Shown here one piece after another: positions 1 through 10,051 of a stretch of 64,000 bases of DNA (positions within the stretch are counted from its first letter, which is position 1; every line of letters begins with the position of its first letter). The notes under the pieces were generated by a model that was not told the DNA's origin, made no database searches, and saw nothing but the letters and a program-made list of their open reading frames with translations. Source of the stretch: Corynebacterium renale (GTDB taxonomy: Bacteria; Actinomycetota; Actinomycetes; Mycobacteriales; Mycobacteriaceae); the NCBI RefSeq assembly GCF_002563965.1, contig NZ_PDJF01000001.1, positions 1,860,001-1,924,000 of the forward strand, written 5' to 3'. A program made the translations under genes and the position numbers.

Positions 1-228
1 CGTGACGTCCTCATCGAAGGCGGGCCGACTTTGGCAGGTGCAGCCCTCCGCGCAGGCGTTGTGGACAAGGTGCAGGCGTATGTAGCACCTTGTATCTTGG
101 GTGAAGGAAAACCCGTTATTGCGGGGCCGGGTGCGAGCACGCTAGCCGACGCTACCCGAGGCGCTCACACGACCACCACCCAACTTGGCGCGGATGTACT
201 TATCGAGTTTTCTTTATCCGCTTCGTAA
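1..228 (+). CDS. ribD: RibD C-terminal fragment (riboflavin deaminase/reductase), truncated by window start
   Basis: This is the last 75 codons of the bifunctional pyrimidine deaminase/reductase of riboflavin synthesis; the frame is open from base 1. The first visible residues, RDVLIEGGPTLAGA, are the typical end-of-reductase-domain motif (LxEGGxxLxxA) of the RibD C-terminal domain, which reduces the ribosylamino-pyrimidinedione with NADPH. ribE follows after 20 bp on the same strand, as expected for the rib operon. The deaminase domain lies outside the window. Identity is well supported by motif plus context. Confidence 0.9.
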   Translation, partial: RDVLIEGGPTLAGAALRAGVVDKVQAYVAPCILGEGKPVIAGPGASTLADATRGAHTTTTQLGADVLIEFSLSAS

Positions 229-248
229 CGTTTTAGAAGGTTCCCATC

Positions 249-842
249 ATGTTTACTGGTCTTATTGAAGAAATTGGTACTGTTCGGGCCATTGAATCAC
301 TTGGAGATTCGCTGCGCCTACGAATTAGCGCACAGCGCGTGCTTGAGGGCACCGGCCACGGCGATTCGATTAGTGTCAATGGAGTTTGTCTCACGGTAGT
401 GGATCAAGGAAACGATTGGTGGGCTGCCGATGTAATGCAAGAAACACTGAACCGTTCGTCGTTAGCAACTATCACCGAGGGCGCCAAAGTTAATTTAGAA
501 CGTGCAGTGGCCGTGGGCGACAGGCTCGGCGGGCACATCGTCCAAGGACACGTCGACGCGACTGTGGCCCTAATTTCACGTACGGAATCGGATCATTGGG
601 TGGTGCTGCGTTTCGAACTGCCTCCGGCATTAGGCAAGTATGTGGTGGAAAAGGGGTCCATTGCCCTCAACGGCACGTCGCTCACAGTATCCGCAGCTAG
701 CTCAGATTATTTCGAGGTTTCGCTCATCCCCGAAACACTCAAAGCAACGACGCACGGCGAGCTCACGGTAGGGGATATCGTCAACGTGGAAGTAGATATG
801 ATCGCCAAATATGTGGAGAAGATGGTAGCTCCGCTGACTTAG
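249..842 (+). CDS. ribE: Riboflavin synthase alpha chain
   Basis: The 197-residue protein dismutates two 6,7-dimethyl-8-ribityllumazine molecules into riboflavin. It opens with [10 protein letters not shown], the invariant N-terminus of the family, and shows the internal duplication of two lumazine-binding barrels (about residues 1-88 and 95-190); the linker motif [10 protein letters not shown] lies near residue 94. Length matches the usual about 200-215. A weak purine-rich stretch (agaagg) precedes the ATG. It sits between ribD and ribBA. The gene is called ribC in some corynebacterial annotations. Confidence 0.96.
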   Translation: MFTGLIEEIGTVRAIESLGDSLRLRISAQRVLEGTGHGDSISVNGVCLTVVDQGNDWWAADVMQETLNRSSLATITEGAKVNLERAVAVGDRLGGHIVQGHVDATVALISRTESDHWVVLRFELPPALGKYVVEKGSIALNGTSLTVSAASSDYFEVSLIPETLKATTHGELTVGDIVNVEVDMIAKYVEKMVAPLT

Positions 843-882
843 CGTGGTTGCCCCCACAGGGTCTCTCACTACCTGCGGTGAT

Positions 883-909
883 AGGCCGGCTCACCATGCC
901 GGTCGGCCT
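883..909 (+). terminator. Hairpin between ribE and ribBA
   Basis: AGGCCG (883-888) can pair with CGGCCT (904-909), and an overlapping pairing of GCCGGC with GCCGGT is possible. A short TT follows. It sits just upstream of a putative internal promoter for ribBA and could reduce read-through from ribE. No long U-run, so termination is only tentative. Confidence 0.35.
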
Positions 910-915
910 TCGGGC

Positions 916-921
916 TAAAGT
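916..921 (+). promoter_or_regulatory. -10 box for leaderless ribBA
   Basis: TAAAGT fits the actinobacterial -10 consensus TANNNT and ends 7 nt before the GTG at 929, so transcription would begin at or next to the start codon. There is no Shine-Dalgarno sequence before this GTG. Inference from spacing only; no clear -35. Confidence 0.45.
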
Positions 922-928
922 TGTCGAT

Positions 929-2218
929 GTGACTGAGAACAAATCTGGCTCTGAATACACTGAATCCGCTGTACGGCTAGACAGCGTCGACGAAGCTATC
1001 GCCGAGATCGCTGCCGGACGTGCGGTGGTGGTTGTTGATAATGAGGACCGCGAGAACGAAGGCGACCTCATCTTCGCGGCGGAAAAAGCGACGCCAGAGC
1101 TGATGGCCTTCATGGTTCGATATTCCTCGGGCTACATCTGCGCGCCAGTGACGAACGCAATCGCAGACCGCCTCGGTCTTCCGCCCATGGTGGCTGCGAA
1201 TGAAGACGCCCGTGGTACTGCCTATACCGTCACCGTTGACGCAAATACCGGCACCACCGGCATTTCTGCCACCAGCCGTGCTGAAACAGTCCGCCGTCTG
1301 GCTAACCCAGACTCAGTCCCTTCTGATTTCACTCGCCCAGGCCACGTAGTCCCGTTACGTGCACGGGAAGGCGGTGTGCTGGTCCGCGATGGGCATACTG
1401 AGGCCTCTATTGACTTAGCACGAGCGGCAGGGCTGTATCCAGCTGGAGTCTTATGTGAAATCGTCTCTGAAGATGACCCAACCGACATGGCACGTGCGCC
1501 TGAATTGCGCCGATTTGCCGACGAACATGGGCTTAAGATGATTTCCATCGCTCAGCTAATTGATTGGCGACGTCACCATGAAACCTACATTCACGAGGTA
1601 GTCACTACGAAGCTCCCGACCCAGCACGGTACGTTCACTATGCATGGTTTCACCAACACCGTGACTGGACAAGAACATGTCGCTTTATCTATGGGACTAG
1701 ACACAGATACTGGCCACGACGAATCGATAATGGTGCGTATGCACTCCGAATGTCTTACTGGCGACGTATTTGGGTCCCATCGATGTGACTGCGGCCAACA
1801 GCTCGACCGCGCGCTGGAAATGATTGCGAAACAGGGTGTCGGCGTTGTTGTCTACTTGCGTGGTCACGAAGGGCGCGGGATCGGCCTGATTGAAAAACTT
1901 CGTGCGTATAAGCTACAAGATGAAGGCATGGATACAGTCGATGCCAACCTCAAACTTGAGCAGCCTGTCGACGCTCGCGAGTTTGACTCCGGTGCACAGA
2001 TCTTAAAGCTGTTGGGTGTGTCACGCATCAATTTGTTGACTAACAATCCAGACAAAGCGAACGTCCTACGCAGCCACGGTCTCGACGTTGCAGAGCGAAC
2101 CTCCATCCCCGTGGATGTCTACGCGGAGAATGAGCGTTACCTGCGAACAAAGCGTGATCGAATGGGCCATCACGTGCCTGCACTTGCCGAATGGGACCAA
2201 GCACACTCCCAGTCCTGA
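929..2218 (+). CDS. ribBA: Bifunctional DHBP synthase / GTP cyclohydrolase II
   Basis: Both halves of a RibBA protein are visible. The N-terminal half makes 3,4-dihydroxy-2-butanone 4-phosphate from ribulose 5-phosphate (acidic motif [13 protein letters not shown] near residue 37). The C-terminal half opens GTP; its zinc site is C275, C286 and C288 in [18 protein letters not shown], followed by the GRGIGL loop. With the GTG at 929 the protein is 429 residues, the family size. The frame stays open to 848, but that extension is proline-rich and unlike RibBA N-termini, while a -10 box lies 7 nt before 929. ribH follows. Commonly annotated ribA in corynebacteria. Confidence 0.93.
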   Translation: MTENKSGSEYTESAVRLDSVDEAIAEIAAGRAVVVVDNEDRENEGDLIFAAEKATPELMAFMVRYSSGYICAPVTNAIADRLGLPPMVAANEDARGTAYTVTVDANTGTTGISATSRAETVRRLANPDSVPSDFTRPGHVVPLRAREGGVLVRDGHTEASIDLARAAGLYPAGVLCEIVSEDDPTDMARAPELRRFADEHGLKMISIAQLIDWRRHHETYIHEVVTTKLPTQHGTFTMHGFTNTVTGQEHVALSMGLDTDTGHDESIMVRMHSECLTGDVFGSHRCDCGQQLDRALEMIAKQGVGVVVYLRGHEGRGIGLIEKLRAYKLQDEGMDTVDANLKLEQPVDAREFDSGAQILKLLGVSRINLLTNNPDKANVLRSHGLDVAERTSIPVDVYAENERYLRTKRDRMGHHVPALAEWDQAHSQS

Positions 2219-2321
2219 CGTCCGTTGAAGCCGCAGGCGGTTTGCTTTCGGCCGTGGCATAGTGGACGTGTGATTGAGAATGAACCTGCAGTCGGACAAC
2301 TAGAGACAGGGGAGCACAATA

Positions 2322-2804
2322 ATGGCTAAAGAAGGCTTGCCAGCAATTTCAGAGGTTGATGCACGAGGCCTGAAAGTAGCAGTGATTAGCGCGACGTGGA
2401 ATGAAAAGATCTGCGATCGTTTGCATCAGCACGCAGTCGAAGCCGGCATTCGCTGTGGCGCAGAAGTGAGTGAATACCGTGTGATCGGCGCTCTAGAATT
2501 ACCCGTCGCAGTGCAAGCGGCAGCCAAGACCCACGATGCCGTTGTCGCAAACGGATGCGTTATTAAGGGCGGCACTCCGCACTTTGACTACGTGTGTGAT
2601 TCTGTGACGGCAGGCTTAACCCGCGTAGCCCTCGATGAGGGTGTCCCCGTAGGCAACGGTGTTCTGACAACATTTACGGAAGAACAAGCCATTGAACGGT
2701 CCGGCGTTGAAGGTGCTGCAGAAGACAAAGGTGCGGAAGCCATGATCGCGGCACTCCACACCGCCGTAACTTTACGTCGGATCGTCTCAGACGCGAAGCA
2801 GTAA
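2322..2804 (+). CDS. ribH: 6,7-dimethyl-8-ribityllumazine synthase
   Basis: The 160-residue protein condenses the RibBA and RibD products into the lumazine substrate of RibE and normally forms icosahedral shells. The sequence shows the substrate-binding segment with [14 protein letters not shown] around residues 83-96 (family pattern GxVIxGxTxHFDYV), the catalytic histidine in TPHFDY, and [11 protein letters not shown] 2322 is preceded by a GGGGAG ribosome-binding site. About 100 bp separates it from ribBA, so it may have its own promoter. It closes the ribD-E-BA-H cluster. Confidence 0.95.
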   Translation: MAKEGLPAISEVDARGLKVAVISATWNEKICDRLHQHAVEAGIRCGAEVSEYRVIGALELPVAVQAAAKTHDAVVANGCVIKGGTPHFDYVCDSVTAGLTRVALDEGVPVGNGVLTTFTEEQAIERSGVEGAAEDKGAEAMIAALHTAVTLRRIVSDAKQ

Positions 2805-2894
2805 TCGCGACCTCACACGCATGAAACTGCCGGCGTCGTCGATAGGCATGCACCCGCCACGACGTTAGCTTTCTGGAATCATGCGGGACCTCTG

Positions 2895-2900
2895 TACACT
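2895..2900 (+). promoter_or_regulatory. -10 box upstream of the PH-domain membrane protein
   Basis: TACACT in the ribH to 2966 gap fits TANNNT. It would give a leader of about 60 nt that contains the inverted repeat at 2918-2950. No convincing -35. Confidence 0.35.
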
Positions 2901-2917
2901 GAGAACCTGACGTTGAC

Positions 2918-2950
2918 GTCGAACCCGACCTCTAATGGAGCTGGTTCGAC
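2918..2950 (+). repeat. Inverted repeat in the leader of the PH-domain gene
   Basis: GTCGAACC (2918-2925) and GGTTCGAC (2943-2950) are perfect 8-bp arms; the loop has a second small pairing (CTC / GAG). It lies just before the ribosome-binding site of the gene at 2966, so it could be a leader hairpin or a protein-binding site. Confidence 0.5.
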
Positions 2951-2965
2951 AGATGAAGGAAGAGC

Positions 2966-3499
2966 ATGTCTGAACAGCACAAACAGAATCGCGAGTTGTC
3001 TACCCAAGAGCGGGCAACCTACAACGCACTCGACCCCTTTGCGGCAACCACGTCGCGGCCGTGGGACTTGGAGGTGACGTCGCCAACCATGCGGCGCATA
3101 GCAATCGTTTGGGTTGTCATCGTCATGGCTGTTCACATTTTCATGGCGTTGGTCGTTGGTGTGGGATACACCGGTGCAGCGGTCACGACCATAGATAAAT
3201 GGGCGTTCATCGGTGTCGGCATCGTGATTTCAGTGGTGTGCTACATCGGGCTGTCACGCCCGCGAGTCCGTGCTAATGCCGATGGGGTAGAAGTGCGTAA
3301 CTTTATTGGCACCCGTTTCTACTCCTGGGCAGTGATTTACGGCCTCTCTTTCCCGAAGGGCTCGCGCATGGCACGCCTCGAACTACCCGATTTTGAATTT
3401 GTCCCGCTGTGGGCATTCCAGGCAGCAGACCGCAGCACCATTGTGCAGAAGGTCGATGCGTTCCGGCGGCTCGAAGCACAATACATGCCTAAGGATTAG
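2966..3499 (+). CDS. PH-domain-type membrane protein
   Basis: A 177-residue protein with a hydrophilic N-terminus (about 1-40), two transmembrane segments (about 47-72 and 80-98) and a C-terminal domain resembling the small bacterial PH domain found in actinobacterial membrane proteins (SRPRVRANADGVEVRNFIGTRFYSWAVI, about 99-127, shown here only by its opening SRPRVRANADG). Function is unknown. It has a good ribosome-binding site (GAAGGAAGAG) and lies 3 bp before uvrC, with which it is probably co-transcribed. The same pairing with uvrC occurs in C. glutamicum. Confidence 0.75.
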   Translation: MSEQHKQNRELSTQERATYNALDPFAATTSRPWDLEVTSPTMRRIAIVWVVIVMAVHIFMALVVGVGYTGAAVTTIDKWAFIGVGIVISVVCYIGLSRPRVRANADGVEVRNFIGTRFYSWAVIYGLSFPKGSRMARLELPDFEFVPLWAFQAADRSTIVQKVDAFRRLEAQYMPKD

Positions 3500-3502
3500 C
3501 CT

Positions 3503-5590
3503 GTGGCAGACCCCGCAACGTATCGGCCGGCTCCTGGCACTATCCCTACGGATCCCGGTGTCTACAAATTCCGTGACGAGAACAAGCGCGTCATCTACGT
3601 CGGTAAAGCAAAAAACCTCCGTTCCCGTTTGAATTCCTACTTCCAGGACATCACTGCTTTGCATCCTCGGACTAGGCAAATGGTGCTTACTGGTGCATCT
3701 GTGGAATGGACTGTCGTAGCCAGCGAAGTTGAAGCACTCCAGTTGGAATACACCTGGATTAAGCAGTTCGACCCTCGCTTCAACGTCATGTACCGGGACG
3801 ATAAAACGTACCCGATGCTTGCTGTATCCGTGCGAGAACGCTTCCCCCGCGCATTCTTCTACCGCGGACCACGTCGTAAAGGCGTACGCTACTTCGGGCC
3901 CTTTTCGCATGCATGGGCGGTACGGGAGACGCTCGACTTGCTCACTCGAATCTTCCCAATTCGCACATGCTCACAGGGCGTTTTCAATCGCCACGAACAA
4001 CTAGGTCGCCCGTGCTTGTTGGGCTACATTGACAAATGCGCTGCTCCTTGCGTTGGTCGGGTGTCGGAAGAAGAACATCGCAAGATTGCCGACGGCTTCA
4101 TGGCTTTCATGAACGGCCATACCGACCCAGTACGGAAGAAAATTAAAGCCGACATGCTGGCTGCTTCCGAGCAACTAGATTTTGAACGTGCTGCACGTCT
4201 ACGAGACGATCTTGGCGCAATCGACAAGCTCATGGAGCAGCAAACAGTAGTGCTTGGCGACGGCACCGATGCCGACATTATCGCGTTTGCGACCGATGAA
4301 CTCGAGGCAGCTGCGCAGATGTTCCACGTTCGAGACGGACGAGTAAAAGGCCAGCGCGGTTGGGTCGTGGAAAAGTCCGGCGACCAAGCCTCGACAGAAA
4401 CCTTCGAAGAGGGACAACCTGATCCGGCATTGCCGGCGCTGATGCAAAACTTCTTGGTCCAGTTCTATGGCGATGCAATCGCGCGTTTCGAACAAGAAGA
4501 GCTGGAAGACGCACGCTCCATTCGACGTCGCGGAGTGGATCAACTTTCCCACGACGGCCAGCTGAGCAGCAAACCTCGCAAGACGCAGGTAATCCCGCGC
4601 CAGATTCTGGTGGAGGCGCTCCCGGAAGACACTGAACAAACCCAAGCCGTTTTGGAAGAATTACGTGGCGGCCCGGTGGAAATTCGGGTTCCTCAACGAG
4701 GCGACAAGCGAGCCTTGTGCGAAACGGTACACCGCAATGCGCAGGAGGCCTTGAGGCAGCATAAACTCAAACGCGTCGGGGACCTTACTGCGCGTTCAGC
4801 TGCGTTAAACGATATCCAAGAAGCTCTCGGGATGGAATCGGCACCATTGCGTATCGAATGTACCGACATCTCTCACCTTCAAGGTACAGACGTCGTTGCG
4901 TCGCTGGTTGTGTTTGAAGATGGTCTGCCCAAGAAGTCTGATTACCGCCGCTACCGCATCAAAGACGCTGCTGGGGATGGCCATAGCGATGACGTAGCTT
5001 CCATCGCAGAAATAACTCGGCGTCGCTTCATCCGCCACAACAAAGACAAACTCGCAGTTCCAGAAGCTGAAGAATTCGACGGCTCAACCTTTGAAGATGA
5101 GTTAGAAGCGGCAGTGGAAGAAATGGCCACCTCCCCAAACAAATTTGCCTATCCGCCACAACTCTTTATTGTCGATGGCGGTGCGCCGCAGGTCAACGCC
5201 GCCCAAGAGGTTTTTGAAGAGCTTGGCATAACGGATGTAACTCTTATCGGGTTGGCTAAGCGTCTTGAAGAGATGTGGTTGCCAGGCGAGGAAGACCCGG
5301 TCATTCTGCCACGCCAGTCCCAAGGTTTATATCTCCTGCAACAAATCCGAGACGAGGCTCACCGGTTTGCTATCACATATCATCGGCAGCAGCGATCCAA
5401 GAGGATGCGCCGCTCTGAGCTTGACGACATCCCAGGATTAGGGCCAGTTCGGCGTACCGATCTGGTGAAGCATTTCGGATCGTTGAAGAAACTCAAGACT
5501 GCGTCTGTTGAAGAGATTCAACAGGTTAAGGGCTTTGGGCCCAATTTGGCGGAGCAAGTATACGAAGCGTTGCATCCTGCAGAAAATTAG
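3503..5590 (+). CDS. uvrC: Excinuclease ABC subunit C
   Basis: UvrC makes the two incisions flanking a DNA lesion in nucleotide excision repair with UvrA and UvrB. Visible domains: N-terminal GIY-YIG nuclease ([20 protein letters not shown], residues about 14-33), a central UVR helix pair for UvrB contact (near 205-240), the RNase H-like C-terminal nuclease ([20 protein letters not shown], about 452 on) and a C-terminal helix-hairpin-helix DNA-binding region ([19 protein letters not shown] ... VKGFGPNLA). 695 residues is typical of actinobacteria. GTG start with AAGGA 8 nt upstream, inside the end of the previous gene. I see no LexA-type box near it. Confidence 0.96.
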   Translation: MADPATYRPAPGTIPTDPGVYKFRDENKRVIYVGKAKNLRSRLNSYFQDITALHPRTRQMVLTGASVEWTVVASEVEALQLEYTWIKQFDPRFNVMYRDDKTYPMLAVSVRERFPRAFFYRGPRRKGVRYFGPFSHAWAVRETLDLLTRIFPIRTCSQGVFNRHEQLGRPCLLGYIDKCAAPCVGRVSEEEHRKIADGFMAFMNGHTDPVRKKIKADMLAASEQLDFERAARLRDDLGAIDKLMEQQTVVLGDGTDADIIAFATDELEAAAQMFHVRDGRVKGQRGWVVEKSGDQASTETFEEGQPDPALPALMQNFLVQFYGDAIARFEQEELEDARSIRRRGVDQLSHDGQLSSKPRKTQVIPRQILVEALPEDTEQTQAVLEELRGGPVEIRVPQRGDKRALCETVHRNAQEALRQHKLKRVGDLTARSAALNDIQEALGMESAPLRIECTDISHLQGTDVVASLVVFEDGLPKKSDYRRYRIKDAAGDGHSDDVASIAEITRRRFIRHNKDKLAVPEAEEFDGSTFEDELEAAVEEMATSPNKFAYPPQLFIVDGGAPQVNAAQEVFEELGITDVTLIGLAKRLEEMWLPGEEDPVILPRQSQGLYLLQQIRDEAHRFAITYHRQQRSKRMRRSELDDIPGLGPVRRTDLVKHFGSLKKLKTASVEEIQQVKGFGPNLAEQVYEALHPAEN

Positions 5591-5626
5591 TTTTTGCGCC
5601 CCAACGCGTTCGTAGAAGTTCCGGGC

Positions 5627-5632
5627 TAGAAT
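5627..5632 (+). promoter_or_regulatory. -10 box for leaderless rapZ
   Basis: TAGAAT ends 7 nt before the ATG at 5640. An alternative ATG at 5631 falls inside this box and so cannot be the start if this promoter is used. Confidence 0.55.
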
Positions 5633-5639
5633 GGCGCCC

Positions 5640-6521
5640 ATGAATCAATCTGTGCATCTGGAAGCGCCTCCACTCCTCATAACGGGACTGTCCGGCGCCG
5701 GTTTAAGTACCGCTGCTCGAGTGTTCGAAGATCGCGATTGGTATGTCGCGCAGAATCTCCCCGCAGCTCTCATCGTGGATTTCTTCTCGATGTGTGCTGA
5801 CGCCCATTCTCCAGTAACGAGGGCCGCTGTGGTGACAGATGTACGATCACGGGTCTTTGGGGGAAATTTGGCTTCGACAGTTGAGACGTTACGCGCCAAA
5901 GAATTAAGTCCTGACGTGCTCTTTTTGGATGCACAGACTGAAATTCTTATTAGCCGCTTTGACTCTGTCCGCCGGACGCATCCTCTCCAAGGACAAGATT
6001 CTCTGAGCGTTGGTATTGAACGTGAACGTGAGCTGTTAGCACCTATCAAAGAAGCGGCAGATGTAGTTATCGATACAAGCGAACTGTCGGTCCATGATCT
6101 CCGCCGCAGAATTGAGGAGAGTTTCGGCGAGCGAGTATTAGCCAAACCACATGTGACGATTCAGTCCTTCGGTTTCAAGCACGGTTCTCCGCGCGATTCG
6201 GATATCACAGTCGATGTTCGATTCCTGCCTAATCCATATTGGAAACAGGAGCTGCGTCCTTTCCGTGGTACCGACCGTCCTGTTGCAGATTATGTTCTTG
6301 GACAGCCTGAAGCTTCGGAATTCATCGAAAATTTCATTGCCATGTTTGATTCAATGCAGGCAGGGTACCGGCACGAGGGCAAAAATTTTGTCACCGTATC
6401 AATCGGCTGCACCGGCGGACACCACCGGTCAGTGGCAGTAGTAGAAGAAATTGCACGCCGTATTAGGCAGCGCGGTGACCTTGACGTCAGCGTCCATCAC
6501 CGTGATATTTCCCGAAACTAG
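5640..6521 (+). CDS. rapZ: RapZ/YvcJ-family nucleotide-binding protein
   Basis: A 293-residue P-loop protein of the RapZ family; in E. coli RapZ binds RNA and controls GlmS through small RNAs, while in Gram-positives it hydrolyses nucleotides and its role is less clear. The C-terminal domain is well conserved: [18 protein letters not shown], then [13 protein letters not shown]. The N-terminal Walker A reads [10 protein letters not shown], with leucine where the classical P-loop lysine stands. It forms the conserved trio rapZ-yvcK-whiA. Start at 5640 chosen from the -10 box 7 nt upstream. Confidence 0.9.
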   Translation: MNQSVHLEAPPLLITGLSGAGLSTAARVFEDRDWYVAQNLPAALIVDFFSMCADAHSPVTRAAVVTDVRSRVFGGNLASTVETLRAKELSPDVLFLDAQTEILISRFDSVRRTHPLQGQDSLSVGIERERELLAPIKEAADVVIDTSELSVHDLRRRIEESFGERVLAKPHVTIQSFGFKHGSPRDSDITVDVRFLPNPYWKQELRPFRGTDRPVADYVLGQPEASEFIENFIAMFDSMQAGYRHEGKNFVTVSIGCTGGHHRSVAVVEEIARRIRQRGDLDVSVHHRDISRN

Positions 6522-6541
6522 ATTCTTAGAAAGCATAGTGC

Positions 6542-7510
6542 ATGTCCGAGCACATTTCCCGTGATCGCCGTATCGTATCCCTAGGCGGTGGCCACGGGCT
6601 CTTCCAGACTTTAAGAGCAGCCCGTAGCGTCACGCGTTTGCCGATTACCGCCGTCGTCACTGTCGCCGACGACGGCGGATCGTCCGGTCGAATTCGCAAA
6701 GAACTTCACGGCATTCCACCCGGAGATTTACGCATGGCATTGGCCGCCTTATCCCAGGCAGGCGAAGGTGATACTGATTGGGAAAAAATTCTCCAGCACC
6801 GGTTTGGGGGACACGGTGCGCTAGCCGGACATGCGGTAGGTAATCTGCTCATCGCAGGCATAGCGGAATCTTTAGGCTCTATGCAAGAGGCTTTAGATAT
6901 TGTCGCTGATTTGGCAGGTGCTCAAGGGCGTGTTCTACCAGTTTGTCTTAGTCCGCTGGATATCGAAGCAGAAGTTGCGGGCTTACACGATAACCCCCAG
7001 GTAATGTCTCATATACGTGGACAAGTAGCCGTCGCTTCAACTCCTGGTCAAGTACGTAGAGTGCAGCTATATCCAGCGCAACCGAAAGCGCATCCTGAGG
7101 CGCTCACGGCTATAGCTTCGGCCGACATTGTCACTTTGGGTCCGGGATCATGGTTTTCTTCGGTTATTCCGCATGTGTTGATACCAGAGATCTCACAGGG
7201 ACTTTCGAACACGGACGCAACCACCGTAGTGTTCCTAAATCTTGCAGCAGAAGCGGGAGAAACCGCGGGATTCTCAACAGAACGACACATCCAAATGTTG
7301 GGACAGCACGCGCCTGATTTGCGGATGGATTTTGTAGTCGCAGATTCACATGAATTGCGTTCAAGTTCTGATCGTCGCAACGTAGAGCGCGCCGCATCGC
7401 AGCTCGGGGCGAGCGTAATCTTCGCTGATGTGCGAAAGAAAGACAGTAATGGTCATCTTTCCGAATTACATGATCCCCAAAAGGTGGCAGAAGTTCTGAA
7501 ACAGCTGTGA
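6542..7510 (+). CDS. YvcK/CofD-like protein (gluconeogenesis factor family)
   Basis: A 322-residue CofD-fold protein. GGGHGLFQTLRA near residue 17 and VTVADDGGSSGRIRKE near 40 are the YvcK hallmark motifs; GPGSWFSSVIPHVL near 200 is the second nucleotide-binding segment. In Bacillus YvcK is needed on gluconeogenic carbon sources and for cell shape, binding UDP-sugars; in mycobacteria the homologue CuvA acts in cell-wall growth. Its position between rapZ and whiA is the standard one in Gram-positives. 20 bp after rapZ, so probably one transcript. Confidence 0.92.
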   Translation: MSEHISRDRRIVSLGGGHGLFQTLRAARSVTRLPITAVVTVADDGGSSGRIRKELHGIPPGDLRMALAALSQAGEGDTDWEKILQHRFGGHGALAGHAVGNLLIAGIAESLGSMQEALDIVADLAGAQGRVLPVCLSPLDIEAEVAGLHDNPQVMSHIRGQVAVASTPGQVRRVQLYPAQPKAHPEALTAIASADIVTLGPGSWFSSVIPHVLIPEISQGLSNTDATTVVFLNLAAEAGETAGFSTERHIQMLGQHAPDLRMDFVVADSHELRSSSDRRNVERAASQLGASVIFADVRKKDSNGHLSELHDPQKVAEVLKQL

Positions 7511-7558
7511 CCAGTAAGCTTGTTTTCTTTAAGTTACGTTGGATAGAAAGCTGAGATA

Positions 7559-8548
7559 ATGTCTTTAACCCTCGACGTCGCCAGGGAATTGTGTGCCGTC
7601 CGCGCAACTAAGGCGGCTGAACAAAGCGCTGAATTAGCTTCGATGATTCGCTTCGGGGGAGTACTGGATGTGAGCCCCAACGTTGCAGGGGAAGCGCGGA
7701 TTACGGTGAGGGTCCGCACCATCGAGGTGGCTGAACGCGTGGTAAATCTGATGACTCAAGTCTCGGAAAGTGCCCGGCCCGAGATTATCCCCATGCCCGC
7801 GCCAACGTCCCGTGGGGCGATGCGCTATGAGGTCGTTACAGAACACGGCGCACGAGACCTAATCCAAAAAACGGGTCTAATTACGCGTGGCGGCGACCTT
7901 GTCGTTGGCCTCCCTCGTACAATCGTTGCTGGACAGGTTCCAGTCCATGAGGCCGTCTGGCGTGGTGCGTTCTTCGTGGCAGGTCATATTACAGAGCCAG
8001 GAAGGGCTTCGTCTCTCGAAGTAACGGTGCCGTGTATGGAAGCTGGCTTAGCTCTTGCTGGGTGCGGTAGGAAGCTTGGAGCGGTGCCGAAAGTTAAAGA
8101 AAGCCGAACTGGTTGCCGAGTGATGGTACGAGATGGAGACGCCATTGGGGCTGTGCTAACCAGAATGGGAGCGCACGGCTCTCGACTGCGTTGGGACATG
8201 GAAAGATTGCAACGTGAGGCCTCGAGCAGTGCACGGCGATTAGATAACTTCGACGACGCCAATCTGCGGCGCTCGGCCCAAGCAGCTGCTGCGGCAGCGG
8301 CCCGGGCTCAAAGAGCTATGGAAATCTTGGGCGACGAGGTTCCAGAACATCTCGCTGAAGCAGGGAATCTGCGAGTAGCGCATCAGCAAGCGTCACTCGA
8401 AGAGTTGGGGCGTCTTGCGGAGCCCGCGCTTACCAAAGATGCGATCGCCGGACGTATTCGACGTTTACTTTCGATGGCTGATAAACGTGCAGCTGAGCTA
8501 GGAATACCGGACACCCAGAAGACAGAGCAGAATTCTGAAAGTGATTAA
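7559..8548 (+). CDS. whiA: WhiA sporulation/cell-division regulator
   Basis: The 329-residue protein combines an N-terminal LAGLIDADG-homing-endonuclease-like fold that has lost catalysis (residues about 1-200, with FGGVL and GAFFVAGHI) and a C-terminal helix-turn-helix (about 265-315, SLEELGRLAEPALTKDAIAG). In Streptomyces WhiA activates division genes; in Corynebacterium it is expected to affect division or chromosome segregation. It closes the rapZ-yvcK-whiA trio. ATG 7559, with a GAAAG-type weak ribosome-binding site. Confidence 0.93.
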   Translation: MSLTLDVARELCAVRATKAAEQSAELASMIRFGGVLDVSPNVAGEARITVRVRTIEVAERVVNLMTQVSESARPEIIPMPAPTSRGAMRYEVVTEHGARDLIQKTGLITRGGDLVVGLPRTIVAGQVPVHEAVWRGAFFVAGHITEPGRASSLEVTVPCMEAGLALAGCGRKLGAVPKVKESRTGCRVMVRDGDAIGAVLTRMGAHGSRLRWDMERLQREASSSARRLDNFDDANLRRSAQAAAAAAARAQRAMEILGDEVPEHLAEAGNLRVAHQQASLEELGRLAEPALTKDAIAGRIRRLLSMADKRAAELGIPDTQKTEQNSESD

Positions 8549-8570
8549 TTAAGTTATCGCTCTTTCCTAT

Positions 8571-8586
8571 TGTGGCATATCTCACA
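8571..8586 (+). promoter_or_regulatory. Probable GlxR (CRP-type) binding site upstream of gap
   Basis: TGTGGCATATCTCACA matches the published corynebacterial GlxR consensus TGTGANNTANNTCACA at every defined position but one (A to G at position 5). It lies just after whiA, about 340 bp before gap. GlxR is the cAMP-dependent global regulator of carbon metabolism in C. glutamicum. Confidence 0.6.
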
Positions 8587-8633
8587 TAGGCTGTCTTGTT
8601 GCGATGCCATCAAGCTAAAGTTCAAACAGGACT

Positions 8634-8649
8634 ACCCCCGATGAGGGGT
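8634..8649 (+). repeat. CCCCC/GGGG inverted repeat upstream of gap
   Basis: ACCCCC and GGGGT flank a short GATGA centre. Paired runs of 4-5 C and G are the type of element bound by the LuxR-type regulators RamA/RamB in C. glutamicum, but the match is too simple to assign a protein. Confidence 0.3.
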
Positions 8650-8798
8650 CATGAGCTACCTCAGCTGCGGGTTTAAACCTTGTTCGAATTCTTTCACAGA
8701 TTAAGATCGGCCAAAAGTCTGAATATGTCCGTTTTCTTCCGAGTGTCTTTACAAATTTGGAAAATTCCTGCCCAATTCTGATTACTTTTTGGATTTTC

Positions 8799-8829
8799 TT
8801 GGCGAGAATCGACCTGAGTGCGCTAAACT
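8799..8829 (+). promoter_or_regulatory. Putative proximal gap promoter
   Basis: TTGGCG (8799-8804) and TAAACT (8824-8829) are separated by 19 nt. This would give a leader of roughly 90 nt. A second possible -10, TAAAGT at 8616-8621, lies about 37 nt after the centre of the GlxR site, so two promoters are possible. The remainder of the 379-bp whiA-gap gap shows no other gene. Confidence 0.4.
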
Positions 8830-8840
8830 GATGAACGTAA

Positions 8841-9935
<1,095 letters not shown>

Positions 9936-9949
9936 ACCGTTTCCCCTGT

Positions 9950-9993
9950 AGGTCCGGGGTGGGGTGCCTTGGGCACTTCACCCTGGACCTTTT
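9950..9993 (+). terminator. Attenuator/terminator between gap and pgk
   Basis: A 12-bp stem (9950-9961 with 9979-9990, one G-T pair) with an inner GTGCC/GGCAC stem, followed by TTTT. Partial termination here would make gap mRNA more abundant than the downstream pgk-tpiA message. Confidence 0.75.
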
Positions 9994-10051
9994 GCATAAA
10001 CAGATATCCTGGTACACAACCTTTTATACTGCCGACTGAAAAGAGGAAATA

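Noticed and set aside
843..928. FMN riboswitch before ribBA
   Set aside because: The conserved RFN box elements are absent; only a short hairpin is seen. An FMN riboswitch could lie upstream of ribD, outside the window.
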